In this document: positions 15,873-23,974 of the stretch, piece by piece
Layout of the letters: every line of letters starts with the position of its first letter
Position numbering within the stretch: the first letter of the stretch is position 1
Assembly: GCA_013373545.1 (NCBI GenBank)
Contig: JABXHQ010000103.1
Coordinates: 27,964-91,963 of the forward strand
DNA: 64,000 nt
Source of the DNA: Gammaproteobacteria bacterium
GTDB taxonomy: Bacteria > Pseudomonadota > Gammaproteobacteria > Enterobacterales > Kangiellaceae
Reading direction: 5' to 3'
Translations under genes and position numbers: made by a program
Notes under the pieces: model-generated
What the model was told of the DNA's origin: nothing
The model's database searches: none
The model's input: the letters and a program-made list of their open reading frames with translations, nothing else

Positions 15873-17831
15873 ATGATTGTTGAAATAGCGCATTTTTGCT
15901 TGATTTTGGCATTTGCTATTGCCTGCATTGCCACGGTAGCACCGATTGTTGGTAGTTTCTATCAGCGCAGCCAGTTGACTTTATTCGCACGACCTGCGGC
16001 TTTAATTCAGTTTGCTCTGGTCTTGCTATCATTCATTGGTTTAGTGTTTGCGTTTGCCACAGATGATTTTTCCGTGGCTTATGTCGCTTCGCATTCATAC
16101 ACAAAGTTACCAATGATTTACAAGTTAACCGCAGTGTGGGGCGCTCACGAAGGTTCGCTACTATTATGGATCTTAATGTTAACCGGATGGTCCGCAGCGG
16201 TCGCTATTTTCAGTCGAACCTTGCCGGATGAGGCGGTGGCGCGAGTTTTAGCGGTAATGTCGTTTATTGCTGTCGGTTTCATGTCGTTTGCACTGTTTAC
16301 TTCAAACCCTTTTGAACGTTTGCTGCCAGACTTTCCGATTGATGGTCGTGATTTAAATCCGCTGTTACAAGACTTCGGATTTATTATTCATCCACCTTTT
16401 CTTTATATGGGTTATGTCGGCTTTGCAGTCGCATTTGCTTTTGCGGTTTCGGCACTGATTAGCGGTGAGTTAGATTCGACTTGGGCGCGTTGGTCTCGTC
16501 CTTGGACGGTTGCTGCATGGTTGTTTTTGACCGTTGGGATAGCGCTTGGGAGTTGGTGGGCTTATTATGAGCTTGGCTGGGGCGGCTGGTGGTTCTGGGA
16601 TCCGGTAGAAAATGCGTCGTTTATGCCGTGGCTTACTGGTACCGCATTGATTCATACATTAGCCGCCAGTGAAAAGCGCGGCGTGTTTAAAACTTGGACT
16701 GTTTTTCTTGCGCTGATGACTTTTTGCCTCAGTTTGCTGGGTACTTTCATTGTTCGTTCAGGGGTCATTACTTCAGTGCATTCATTTGCTCAAGATCCTG
16801 TGCGTGGAACCTATATATTAATTTTTCTTGGCATTGTGGTTTTAAGTTCGTTGTTGCTGTTTTTCTTTCGCGGCGCGGCAGTCAAGTCCACCGGCAGTTT
16901 TAAGTTGTTCTCGAAAGAAACCGCATTGTTGGGTAATAACTTATTACTGGTTTTTGCTTGTCTAATTGTATTGTTTGGAACTTTGTTTCCAATGCTTAAT
17001 GAAGCCTTTGGTAAGTCTGTCAGTGTTGGCGCTCCATATTTTAACTCGTTGTTTCCTATTGTTATGCTGCCGTTACTTATTTTACTAGGCTTTGGTCACT
17101 GGTTGCATTGGAAAGACAATAAGCGCGAGCACCTAGTTAAAAATCTCCGAGCAATTATTCTAATCAATATTGTATTAATGCTGATTGTAACCATCGGCTT
17201 ATTAAATTATTCCGCTGCTCAAATTTGGCTTTGTGTGCTAATTGCGCTTTGGATGGTTTCATCCATCATTCAAGATGTCATTAATAAAACCCGTAATAGT
17301 CAAAACAAATGGCGCGCAATTACAAAGCTTAAGTCATCTTATTGGGGCATGCACTGTGCGCATCTAGGCTTGGCCGTCTCGCTTATTGGTATTGTTATGG
17401 TTTCTTATGATAGTCGTGAGGACTTAATCAAACTCGATATCGGTGAGAAATTCGATGCGGGATCTTTTCAAGTTACTTTTGATCGAATATCTCAGGTGCA
17501 AGGTCCAAACTACACGGCAACTCGGGGACACTTTTCGCTGGTAGAGTCGGGTCGAGAATACCAAGTTACTTCCGATAAAAGACGTTACACGGCTTCCGGA
17601 ACCGTAATGTCGGAAGCGGGAATTGATCCGGGCCTATTTCGTGATGTTTATATTTCGTTGGGTGAACCATTGGATGAGAATAGTTGGTCGGTAAGAGTCT
17701 ATCGCAAATCATTTGTTCGGTGGATTTGGTTGGGCGCATTGATTATGGCGTTTGGTGGGTTGCTGGCGATTATCGATCGACGCTATCGTTTAAAGTTATC
17801 CGCAAAAGTTTTGGCAGAAAAATCATCATGA
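15873..17831 (+). CDS. ccmF: Haem lyase subunit CcmF
   Basis: 652 residues with many membrane helices. The WWD haem-binding loop is WGGWWFWDPVENASFMPW (near residue 236-253). Conserved histidines appear in WGAHEGSLLLW and in FIIHPPFLYMGY. CcmF ligates haem to apocytochrome c together with CcmH. The stop overlaps the ccmG start (ATGA, 17828-17831). Confidence 0.96.
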   Translation: MIVEIAHFCLILAFAIACIATVAPIVGSFYQRSQLTLFARPAALIQFALVLLSFIGLVFAFATDDFSVAYVASHSYTKLPMIYKLTAVWGAHEGSLLLWILMLTGWSAAVAIFSRTLPDEAVARVLAVMSFIAVGFMSFALFTSNPFERLLPDFPIDGRDLNPLLQDFGFIIHPPFLYMGYVGFAVAFAFAVSALISGELDSTWARWSRPWTVAAWLFLTVGIALGSWWAYYELGWGGWWFWDPVENASFMPWLTGTALIHTLAASEKRGVFKTWTVFLALMTFCLSLLGTFIVRSGVITSVHSFAQDPVRGTYILIFLGIVVLSSLLLFFFRGAAVKSTGSFKLFSKETALLGNNLLLVFACLIVLFGTLFPMLNEAFGKSVSVGAPYFNSLFPIVMLPLLILLGFGHWLHWKDNKREHLVKNLRAIILINIVLMLIVTIGLLNYSAAQIWLCVLIALWMVSSIIQDVINKTRNSQNKWRAITKLKSSYWGMHCAHLGLAVSLIGIVMVSYDSREDLIKLDIGEKFDAGSFQVTFDRISQVQGPNYTATRGHFSLVESGREYQVTSDKRRYTASGTVMSEAGIDPGLFRDVYISLGEPLDENSWSVRVYRKSFVRWIWLGALIMAFGGLLAIIDRRYRLKLSAKVLAEKSS

Positions 17832-18385
17832 CCGACTTAGAGCCCAACACAAAGCAAGCAAAGCCATTGGTGGGTTTTGCAGTACCGGTAATTATTTTGT
17901 TTGTATTACTAGCCGGGTTTTTTATTAATGCATTATTTGATGATAAACCTGAACTTCCTTCTATGCGACAAAATAAGCCTCTGCCAGATTTTTCTGCGCG
18001 TAAACTTTTGTCGCAAGAAGTGATTCACTCGAAAGATATTCGTGGACAGTATTGGTTGCTTAACGTTTGGGGATCGTGGTGTCCTACATGTTACCTTGAG
18101 CATCCTTATTTAATGGAGTTGGCTGCTGACGGCGTGATGATTGTAGGGGTCAATTATAAAGACAATCAAGAGGATGCAATTAAGTTTTTAAATCAACGAG
18201 GTAATCCATATCAGTTCTCATTTTTTGATCCAAAAGGCCATATTGCGATTGATTTAGGTATCAGTGCTGCTCCCGAAACATTTTTGATTTCGCCTTCTGG
18301 AGAAGTCGTTTTTCATCGGATTGGCGCCATGGATAAAAATATTTATGAGAATATCTTTTTGCCCTTGATGGAGCCAAAGTCATGA
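17828..18385 (+). CDS. ccmG: Thiol:disulfide interchange protein CcmG (DsbE)
   Basis: 185 residues from ATG 17828. One N-terminal transmembrane anchor (about 14-36) precedes a periplasmic thioredoxin fold with active site WCPTC (C85, C88). The cis-proline loop is SAAPETFLI. It keeps apocytochrome CXXCH cysteines reduced. The start is fixed by the 4-base ATGA overlap with ccmF; an upstream in-frame start would lie inside ccmF. It overlaps ccmH by 4 bases. Confidence 0.95.
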   Translation: MTDLEPNTKQAKPLVGFAVPVIILFVLLAGFFINALFDDKPELPSMRQNKPLPDFSARKLLSQEVIHSKDIRGQYWLLNVWGSWCPTCYLEHPYLMELAADGVMIVGVNYKDNQEDAIKFLNQRGNPYQFSFFDPKGHIAIDLGISAAPETFLISPSGEVVFHRIGAMDKNIYENIFLPLMEPKS

Positions 18386-18870
18386 GATGGATATTGCTAA
18401 ATGTTTTACTTTTAGTATCGATTGCCTTAGGCGCGGCTGAATCTATTCTAAAATTTGATAATGAAAAACAGCAGCAAACTTACCAACAATTGATCACTGA
18501 GCTGCGTTGCCCGAAATGTCTCAATCAATCCATTGCTGATTCTAATGCGGGTATTTCCGAGGATTTGCGCAACCTGGTATACGAAAAAGTTAAGCAAGGT
18601 CAATCAGCCGCAGAGATTAAAACATTCCTTCGAGAACGCTACGGTGACTTTATTTTATATAAACCTGAAGTCGCAGGTAGTAATTTGATCTTATGGTTTG
18701 GCCCGCTTGTTTTATTGTTGATTACAGTTGCTGTGCTGTGGATTAGGTTTCGTGCGCGGTTGCAACTCGTGGAGTCGACATTGACAGATCAAGAGCAACA
18801 AAAGCTTCAGCAGTTGCTCAAAAAAGATGCTGATATTGAAGTTGAAAAATCAAATAGTAGAAGTGAGTAG
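18382..18870 (+). CDS. ccmH: Cytochrome c maturation protein CcmH
   Basis: 162 residues. A signal/anchor is followed by the periplasmic redox motif LRCPKC (C43, C46) in the classic TELRCPKCLNQSIADSNA setting, and a second membrane helix (LILWFGPLVLLLITVAVLWI). This is the short CcmL-type CcmH; the TPR part is the separate ccmI gene 5 bases downstream. Confidence 0.95.
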   Translation: MRWILLNVLLLVSIALGAAESILKFDNEKQQQTYQQLITELRCPKCLNQSIADSNAGISEDLRNLVYEKVKQGQSAAEIKTFLRERYGDFILYKPEVAGSNLILWFGPLVLLLITVAVLWIRFRARLQLVESTLTDQEQQKLQQLLKKDADIEVEKSNSRSE

Positions 18871-18875
18871 GCGAG

Positions 18876-20123
18876 ATGCTTTGGTTTGGATTTATTATAG
18901 TTTCAATTTTTACCTTACTATTGCTTTTACTCCCGGTTATTCGTCAGCGATCATCGCGAGCCATTGATCGGGCGTCATTAAACAAGCAGTTATATCAAGA
19001 GCAGTCTCAAGAACTTGAACGACAACGCGCTAATCAAGAGATTGATGATGAAGCCTTTGTTGCTCTCGATTTAGAGCTTAAAAAGCGGCTGTTAGCCGAT
19101 GCTGAAGCGAAGCAGCACCTTATTCAACAGAAACCGGCGCATCTGGGCATATACCGTGCGATGCTCGCGGCAATTCCCGTGATTGCTTTAGGCTTGTACT
19201 TTACTATTGCTGATTGGCGAGAAGTTTCCGATTGGTATCAGTTACGAGAGCAGAATATTAACTTCCAAAACTCCGATCAAACCGATACGGCTTGGTTGGA
19301 AGCCTTGACGAACCGAGAGTTATTGCTGCTGCTACGCACACGATTGTATGAGAACCCCCAAGATACCCGGGGCTGGATGATTTACGCATCTTCATTACAG
19401 CAATTAGGCGCTGAAGAAGCGGCAATCCAAGCCGTGCAACGAGCCATTGAAAATGAGCCTTCGAGCATTCCTTTGAAACTTAACGCAGCTCAGCTGATCA
19501 TGCAGGGGAAAAACCCTCGAAACTATGCGGTTGCGGCAATGCTGGTGCGCAATGTTTTACAAGTGCAGCCGCAGCATGAAGGCGCGTTAACGGCTCTGGG
19601 TTTTATTTCTCGGAAGCAGGGCGATTATCAAGCAGCGATCGACGCATGGGAATATTTGCTCGCTGAGCGCGCTAAGCGCGGAGAAGAGTTCGGTGCGGGT
19701 GCGCAAATGCTGCAGCAGCAAATTGAGCAGACCAAAGCGCTCCAAGCGCAGCAACAGCATATGGAAGCGATTGCCGGTAAACTTGACTTAACGGTCCAGC
19801 TGACACCTGAGCTGGCAGCGTCTTTAAACCCTAATCTCACGGTTTTCATCGTAGTTCGAGGCAGTGACGGGCAAGCGGCGCCAGTTGCCGTCAAGCGGGT
19901 TAAAGTGGCTGATCTGCCATTGCAGCTATCGCTTACGGATGCCGATGCAATGATCCCGGGACGAACCATTAGCGGGCAAGAGTCTCTCACCGTTTCGGCT
20001 CGGGTTTCCTACTCTGGTAGTCCAAAGCCATTGAACGGCGATTGGGTGTCGCCTGATATCAAGACCCAATACAACACCACGGAAGCGGTTGTTGTTAACA
20101 TTTCGCAACAAGTTAAGTTGTAG
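18876..20123 (+). CDS. ccmI: Cytochrome c biogenesis protein CcmI
   Basis: 415 residues. Two membrane helices (about 1-20 and 90-108) flank a coiled cytoplasmic region (LYQEQSQELERQRANQEIDD). A periplasmic TPR domain follows (about 150-280: DTRGWMIYASSLQQLG, EGALTALGFISRKQGDY), then a beta-rich C-terminal domain with SLNPNLTVFIVVRG. CcmI is the apocytochrome chaperone. It is the last gene of the operon. Confidence 0.92.
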   Translation: MLWFGFIIVSIFTLLLLLLPVIRQRSSRAIDRASLNKQLYQEQSQELERQRANQEIDDEAFVALDLELKKRLLADAEAKQHLIQQKPAHLGIYRAMLAAIPVIALGLYFTIADWREVSDWYQLREQNINFQNSDQTDTAWLEALTNRELLLLLRTRLYENPQDTRGWMIYASSLQQLGAEEAAIQAVQRAIENEPSSIPLKLNAAQLIMQGKNPRNYAVAAMLVRNVLQVQPQHEGALTALGFISRKQGDYQAAIDAWEYLLAERAKRGEEFGAGAQMLQQQIEQTKALQAQQQHMEAIAGKLDLTVQLTPELAASLNPNLTVFIVVRGSDGQAAPVAVKRVKVADLPLQLSLTDADAMIPGRTISGQESLTVSARVSYSGSPKPLNGDWVSPDIKTQYNTTEAVVVNISQQVKL

Positions 20124-20136
20124 ATCGATCGAGATT

Positions 20137-20160
20137 TCGCGCCAAAATGTGATGGCGCGA
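20137..20160 (+). terminator. Hairpin after ccmI
   Basis: TCGCGCCA (20137-20144) pairs perfectly with TGGCGCGA (20153-20160) around an 8-base loop, 13 bases past the ccmI stop. Only a short T-run follows (CCATTTTAAA), so termination may be partial. Confidence 0.55.
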
Positions 20161-20274
20161 CCATTTTAAACTTGCACCGGTAAGCTGAATACGGCTTAAT
20201 AAAGTCAACTGCAGTAGGCTTCTAACTCAGAAAGTGCAGATCATCCCAAGCAAAAAAAAATTTACTTAGGCTGT

Positions 20275-20300
20275 GTAACATTTCGTTTGACCCGCAGTCT
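20275..20300 (+). promoter_or_regulatory. Possible ECF-type promoter of the MNIO locus
   Basis: GTAAC (20275-20279) and GTCT (20297-20300) are separated by 17 bases, a layout like the GTAAC/GTC elements of some ECF-sigma promoters. It lies 60 bases before the precursor start codon. This is a visual match only. Confidence 0.25.
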
Positions 20301-20360
20301 TTGTAATATCCAATAAATTCAATTGGGTAATTGATACTAACTATTATGGAGACAGTTGAT

Positions 20361-20738
20361 ATGAATAAAGATATGAAAAAAATCGCAGCATTGGTGAGCA
20401 CTTCATTAGCCGCTTCATTGTCGGTTGGCGCCGCTAACGCAGATGCGAACCCATTTGGAATTCAAGAGTTGGATGGCGGCTATCAAATTGCGCAGTTACT
20501 AGGCGAAGGCAAATGCGGTGAAGGCAAGTGCGGCGAAGGCAAAGACAAGAAAGAAAAGAAAGCCGAAGGCAAATGCGGTGAAGGCAAATGCGGCGAAGGC
20601 AAAAAAGGTAAAGCCGAAGGCAAATGCGGTGAAGGCAAATGTGGCGAAGACAAAAAAGAAAAGAAAGATAAAAAAGATAAAAAAGACAAAAAAGGTAAAG
20701 CTGAAGGTAAATGTGGCGAAGGTAAGTGCGGTAAATAA
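20361..20738 (+). CDS. EGKCG-repeat RiPP precursor, HvfA/BufA-like
   Basis: 125 residues. A signal peptide (MNKDMKKIAALVSTSLAAS..., cleavage likely after ANA) and a short leader (NPFGIQELDGGYQIAQLL) precede eight copies of EGKCG arranged as four EGKCGEGKCG pairs from residue 49 on. Lys-rich linkers (KDKKEKKA, KKGKA, DKKEKKDKKDKKDKKGKA) separate the pairs. All eight cysteines lie in these motifs. In the known HvfA family each EGKCG is converted by an MNIO enzyme and its partner to a copper-binding oxazolone-thioamide. GGAG lies 9 bases before ATG 20361. The stop abuts the start of the MNIO gene. Its composition, mostly Gly, Lys, Glu and Cys, is unlike any neighbour. Confidence 0.88.
   Translation: MNKDMKKIAALVSTSLAASLSVGAANADANPFGIQELDGGYQIAQLLGEGKCGEGKCGEGKDKKEKKAEGKCGEGKCGEGKKGKAEGKCGEGKCGEDKKEKKDKKDKKDKKGKAEGKCGEGKCGK
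20505..20732 (+). repeat. Tandem DNA repeat encoding eight EGKCG motifs
   Basis: Fifteen-base units of the form GAAGGCAAATGCGGT recur eight times, in adjacent pairs, with AAA/GAC-rich spacers between pairs. Third-position differences (AAA/AAG, TGC/TGT, GGT/GGC) show the copies are not all recent duplicates. Confidence 0.85.
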
Positions 20739-21587
20739 ATGACCCACAGCAAAGCCATTCAAGGTTCTGGGCTAGGATTGCGACGTGATATCATGTCGCA
20801 ACTGGCCTCGAGCCTTCCTAATACGGTGGACTTTATGGAAGTTGCACCGGAAAATTGGATTAATATCGGTGGCTCTTTGGGGCGCGATTTTCGCGCCTTG
20901 ACCGAGCGCTATCCCTTCGTATTTCATGGTTTATCACTGTCAATTGGTGGACCGGAACCGATTGATGTGGAGTTAGTGAACAACATCAAATCACTGATGC
21001 AGCAGCATAATGTTACGATCTACTCGGAACATTTGACCTATTGCAGTGACGGTGGTCATTTATACGACTTAATGCCAATTCCTTTTACTGAAGAAGCGAT
21101 TAATTATGTAGTTAAGCGCATTCAGCAAGTTCAAGATATTTTAGAGGCGCCTCTAGTACTGGAGAACGCCTCATACTACGCTGCTCCGGCGCAAGAAATG
21201 ACCGAGATAGAATTTGTCAATCAAGTGGTTGCAAACTCGGGCTGTGAACTCCTACTCGATGTCAATAACATTTATGTTAATGCTATCAATCATGGTTACG
21301 ATCCCCTTGAGTTTCTACGCCAGCTCCCGGGAGAGCGTATTCGTTATTGCCATATTGCCGGGCATTATGATGAGGCAGATGACCTAAAAGTAGACACTCA
21401 CGGCAGCAATGTTAAAGCAGAAGTTTGGGAGCTGCTGCACGAAGCCTACCAACTATTTGGCGTGTTTCCGACCTTGCTCGAGCGAGATTTTAACTTTCCT
21501 GAGCTTTCAGAATTGTTGCAAGAAGTCGCGATGGTCAAGTCAATACAGAATAAATTTGCTCAGCGCACACAGCCGGTTGCTTCGTAA
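20739..21587 (+). CDS. MNIO family (DUF692) multinuclear iron oxidase, HvfB/BufB-like
   Basis: 282 residues, a TIM-barrel DUF692 enzyme starting GSGLGLRRDIM. Iron-ligand candidates stand at the family positions: H63 (FHGLSLSIGG), E97 and H98 (YSEHLTY), E142 (LENASYY), D174 (LLLDVNNIYVN), H205/H209 (CHIAGH), D219/H221 (DTHG) and E249 (LLERDFNFP). MNIOs oxidise cysteine residues in peptide substrates using iron and oxygen. The start codon directly follows the precursor stop codon, so translation is coupled. The adjacent precursor is the expected substrate. Confidence 0.93.
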   Translation: MTHSKAIQGSGLGLRRDIMSQLASSLPNTVDFMEVAPENWINIGGSLGRDFRALTERYPFVFHGLSLSIGGPEPIDVELVNNIKSLMQQHNVTIYSEHLTYCSDGGHLYDLMPIPFTEEAINYVVKRIQQVQDILEAPLVLENASYYAAPAQEMTEIEFVNQVVANSGCELLLDVNNIYVNAINHGYDPLEFLRQLPGERIRYCHIAGHYDEADDLKVDTHGSNVKAEVWELLHEAYQLFGVFPTLLERDFNFPELSELLQEVAMVKSIQNKFAQRTQPVAS

Positions 21588-21589
21588 CT

Positions 21590-22348
21590 ATGAGCACAGC
21601 TAAATTTCAACAGGCGCAGATTGAATTTGCTCGTTATTTGCGCGACCCCGACAGAGTACAAGCTCCCGCGGGTATAGAACAACGCCGCTTGGATGTTTAT
21701 CGAGAACTCATCTTCAACAATATCAAAGGGTTCATAGAGTCGGGTTTTCCTGTGCTCAATACCATTGTTGATGAAACCGAGTGGCATGAGCTCATCTATC
21801 AATTTGTCCGTGATCACCGTGCTAAGTCGCCATATTTCGCCGAAGTCGCCCAAGAATTTTTACTGTTTCTAGAAAGCACTGATTTGTCGTTGAAATCGCG
21901 CTATCCGTTTATAGTCGAATTGGCGCATTATGAATGGGTTGAGTTAGCACTGTTAATTAAACCGCTGGATTGGCGAGAAGTGCGCTCAGGTGATTCTTTA
22001 GATTTATTAGCCACGCCTCTTTGTGTGTCTCCGGTAGCCTGGCCGTTAGCCTACGAGTATCCGGTGCATGCTATTTCCGACCAGTACCAACCGACTGAGC
22101 CTCCGGACGCACCGACTTTGCTGGTGGTGTATCGAAACCGCGAAGAAGCGGTTAAATTCTTGGAAGTGAATCCATTAACGTTTCAGCTATTAAGCGTGTT
22201 GAGTGATGCGCCTGAACCGTTAACTGGGCAACAGGCAATCGCTCAGTTGCAAAGCTTAGTGCCGCAGATTGCTGAAGAAGTTTTGCAAACCAATGGTCTT
22301 CAATTGTTATTAAACCTATTTAAGCGCAATATTCTACTGCCGGCTTGA
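21590..22348 (+). CDS. DUF2063 partner protein, HvfC/BufC-like
   Basis: 252 residues. The N-terminal half matches DUF2063, the 'putative DNA-binding' domain: QIEFARYLRDP, RRLDVYRELIFNNIKGFIESGFPVL. The C-terminal half (LEVNPLTFQLLSVLSD) is winged-helix-like. In characterised loci this protein binds the MNIO enzyme and presents the leader peptide; it is not a DNA regulator. It starts 2 bases after the MNIO stop. No DoxX-like or transporter gene follows; mlaA comes next. Confidence 0.88.
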   Translation: MSTAKFQQAQIEFARYLRDPDRVQAPAGIEQRRLDVYRELIFNNIKGFIESGFPVLNTIVDETEWHELIYQFVRDHRAKSPYFAEVAQEFLLFLESTDLSLKSRYPFIVELAHYEWVELALLIKPLDWREVRSGDSLDLLATPLCVSPVAWPLAYEYPVHAISDQYQPTEPPDAPTLLVVYRNREEAVKFLEVNPLTFQLLSVLSDAPEPLTGQQAIAQLQSLVPQIAEEVLQTNGLQLLLNLFKRNILLPA

Positions 22349-22405
22349 ATAGTCAAATTGAATAATCATCTTTATAATAGCCGCAGATTTAATGAATTAA
22401 GTGAT

Positions 22406-23125
22406 ATGAATAAAATGAAATGGACCTTAGCTGTTTCCAGCATATTTTTGTTAGCTTCTTGTGCGACGGGTAAAAATCCTCAAGATCCGTACGAAGATTT
22501 TAATCGTTCTGTTTATGCATTTAACCGCTCGATTGACAAAGCTGTTTTACAACCGGTAGCGAAAGGTTACCAAGCGGTAACCCCCGATCCGTTAGAAACC
22601 GGGTTTGAGAATTTCTTCAGTAATATCGGTGACGTTGGCAATTTTATTAATAATTTATTGCAGTTCAAGATCGCTGATGCCAGTAGTGATGCCGGACGTT
22701 TTGTAGTGAATACGACTTTAGGGCTGGTTGGATTTTTTGATCCTGCCAGTGCCATGGGGTTAGAGAAACACGATGAAGATTTCGGCCAAACCTTGGCTGT
22801 ATGGGGAGTTGAGTCGGGTCCTTATTTAATGCTGCCATTTTTAGGCCCTTCAACGGTAAGAGATACCGTAAGCCAACCGGCCGATAACTACTTTGATCCG
22901 GTTCGACAAATTAACCCAGAAAGTGCCGAGTATTCGGCCAAGGCGTTTCGCTTATTAATCCAGCGAGTATTGCTCTTAGATTTAGAAGAACAGCTGGAAA
23001 GCGCTATCGATGAATATTCTTTTGTTCGTGATGCTTATCTTCAGAATCGTCGTTATAAAGTTTATGACGGAGATCTTCCGTTGGAAGATTCCTTTGATTG
23101 TGATCCAGAGTACGAAGACTGCTAA
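22406..23125 (+). CDS. mlaA: Phospholipid-trafficking lipoprotein MlaA (VacJ)
   Basis: 239 residues from ATG 22406, with a lipoprotein signal ending LLASC. The MlaA body is clear: DPYEDFNRSVYAFNRSIDKAV, FFSNIGDVGNFINNLLQ, EDFGQTLAVWGVESGPYLMLPFLGPSTVRD and a C-terminal acidic tail. MlaA sits in the outer membrane and removes mislocalised surface phospholipids. The other mla genes are not in the window. The upstream TTG at 22358 would put 16 polar residues before the signal and is rejected. Confidence 0.94.
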   Translation: MNKMKWTLAVSSIFLLASCATGKNPQDPYEDFNRSVYAFNRSIDKAVLQPVAKGYQAVTPDPLETGFENFFSNIGDVGNFINNLLQFKIADASSDAGRFVVNTTLGLVGFFDPASAMGLEKHDEDFGQTLAVWGVESGPYLMLPFLGPSTVRDTVSQPADNYFDPVRQINPESAEYSAKAFRLLIQRVLLLDLEEQLESAIDEYSFVRDAYLQNRRYKVYDGDLPLEDSFDCDPEYEDC

Positions 23126-23505
23126 GCCATTGGCTCTACGCAGTTAATTCGCTGAACGAAGGGAAGCGATGCGATAACCTAGGTGCCATTACTAGGTGCC
23201 GATTATAAGCTACTTAATACGACTCCAACCGTAACTAGTAACGGTAGCATCATCATAGGGTCGAGTTTGAACCAAGGCTTTGAAAGGTTAGATGGTTTAT
23301 ACATCGCTATTTCTCCACAAGTAAAACTAAGCTGCATGAGCACTTGCGCGTCCTGCAAAACTTGCTGCACAGAACGTTTATCCTTTCACGTTGAATGTGA
23401 CCACAGCTGTAGTTAACAGCAAGTGGTCGTACGAGTATAGAAAATAGCCTGCAAAAGGTATGAGACTTCCGTCTCAATCTAGTGAAGTGATAACTGGGTC
23501 ACAGT
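23126..23505. other. Intergenic region mlaA-PilZ gene, no confident gene
   Basis: Holds a short direct repeat (TAGGTGCC, around 23179-23200) and a 77-codon open frame (23183-23416) with a Cys-rich end. That frame has no ribosome site and is judged unlikely to be a gene. No clear terminator or RNA was found. Confidence 0.4.
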
Positions 23506-23808
23506 TTAGTTGACGTTAGCGATTGAGCCGGCAATCTCGAAACTGCCATCATCTCGCTTATCGGAACGAATTACTTTCAGTTCGGCGGTTAAAGGTGGAA
23601 GTTGGGATTGCACTGAGCTTACTTTGACACTGAGTGTGCGGCCGACTTCAAAGGAGTGCTCACAGGTAAAAGCTACGCCGCCTGCACTGAGGTTTTTGCT
23701 GTCGCCAGTGAAAGTTTCACCTGAGTCAGGGTCGGTAATTTCAACTTTTGCATCTACGAACATGCGGATAAAATCTCTTTTTTCTTCGTATTCTCTATCC
23801 ACTGACAT
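23506..23808 (-). CDS. PilZ domain protein
   Basis: 100 residues, a single PilZ domain. The c-di-GMP-binding signatures are present: the RxxxR motif as RDFIR (near residue 11) and the (D/N)xSxxG motif as NLSAGG. It is probably a cytoplasmic c-di-GMP receptor. It lies alone on the minus strand, divergent from the response regulator-phosphatase gene 166 bases away. Confidence 0.9.
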   Translation of the reverse strand: MSVDREYEEKRDFIRMFVDAKVEITDPDSGETFTGDSKNLSAGGVAFTCEHSFEVGRTLSVKVSSVQSQLPPLTAELKVIRSDKRDDGSFEIAGSIANVN

Positions 23809-23974
23809 CTTCTTAAGCCCCCGAAATGCTTTTACGTTGTATAGTCAGTCAAGGATAGTAGAAAATAATTACTCTTAGGTCAATCTTCTGGTGATATTGA
23901 CCGATTGCTTGCTGAATATGGCCGATGTGCTATAAAAAGGCTTATCGACGACGAAGTTGCTGTGAGAAGTATAT

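Noticed and set aside
17684..17827. Upstream extension of ccmG into ccmF
   Set aside because: The ATGA overlap at 17828 and the membrane anchor right after it mark the true start; the extension is ccmF sequence in another frame.
20505..20732. Regular DNA repeats that could be mistaken for a CRISPR array
   Set aside because: Units are 15 bases, adjacent and in frame with a coding sequence; there are no unique spacers and no cas genes.
20483..20762. Long open frames opposite and alongside the EGKCG precursor (Pro/Leu/Ser- or Phe/Ala-rich)
   Set aside because: They only mirror the repeated codons of the precursor, have no ribosome site and end with the repeats.
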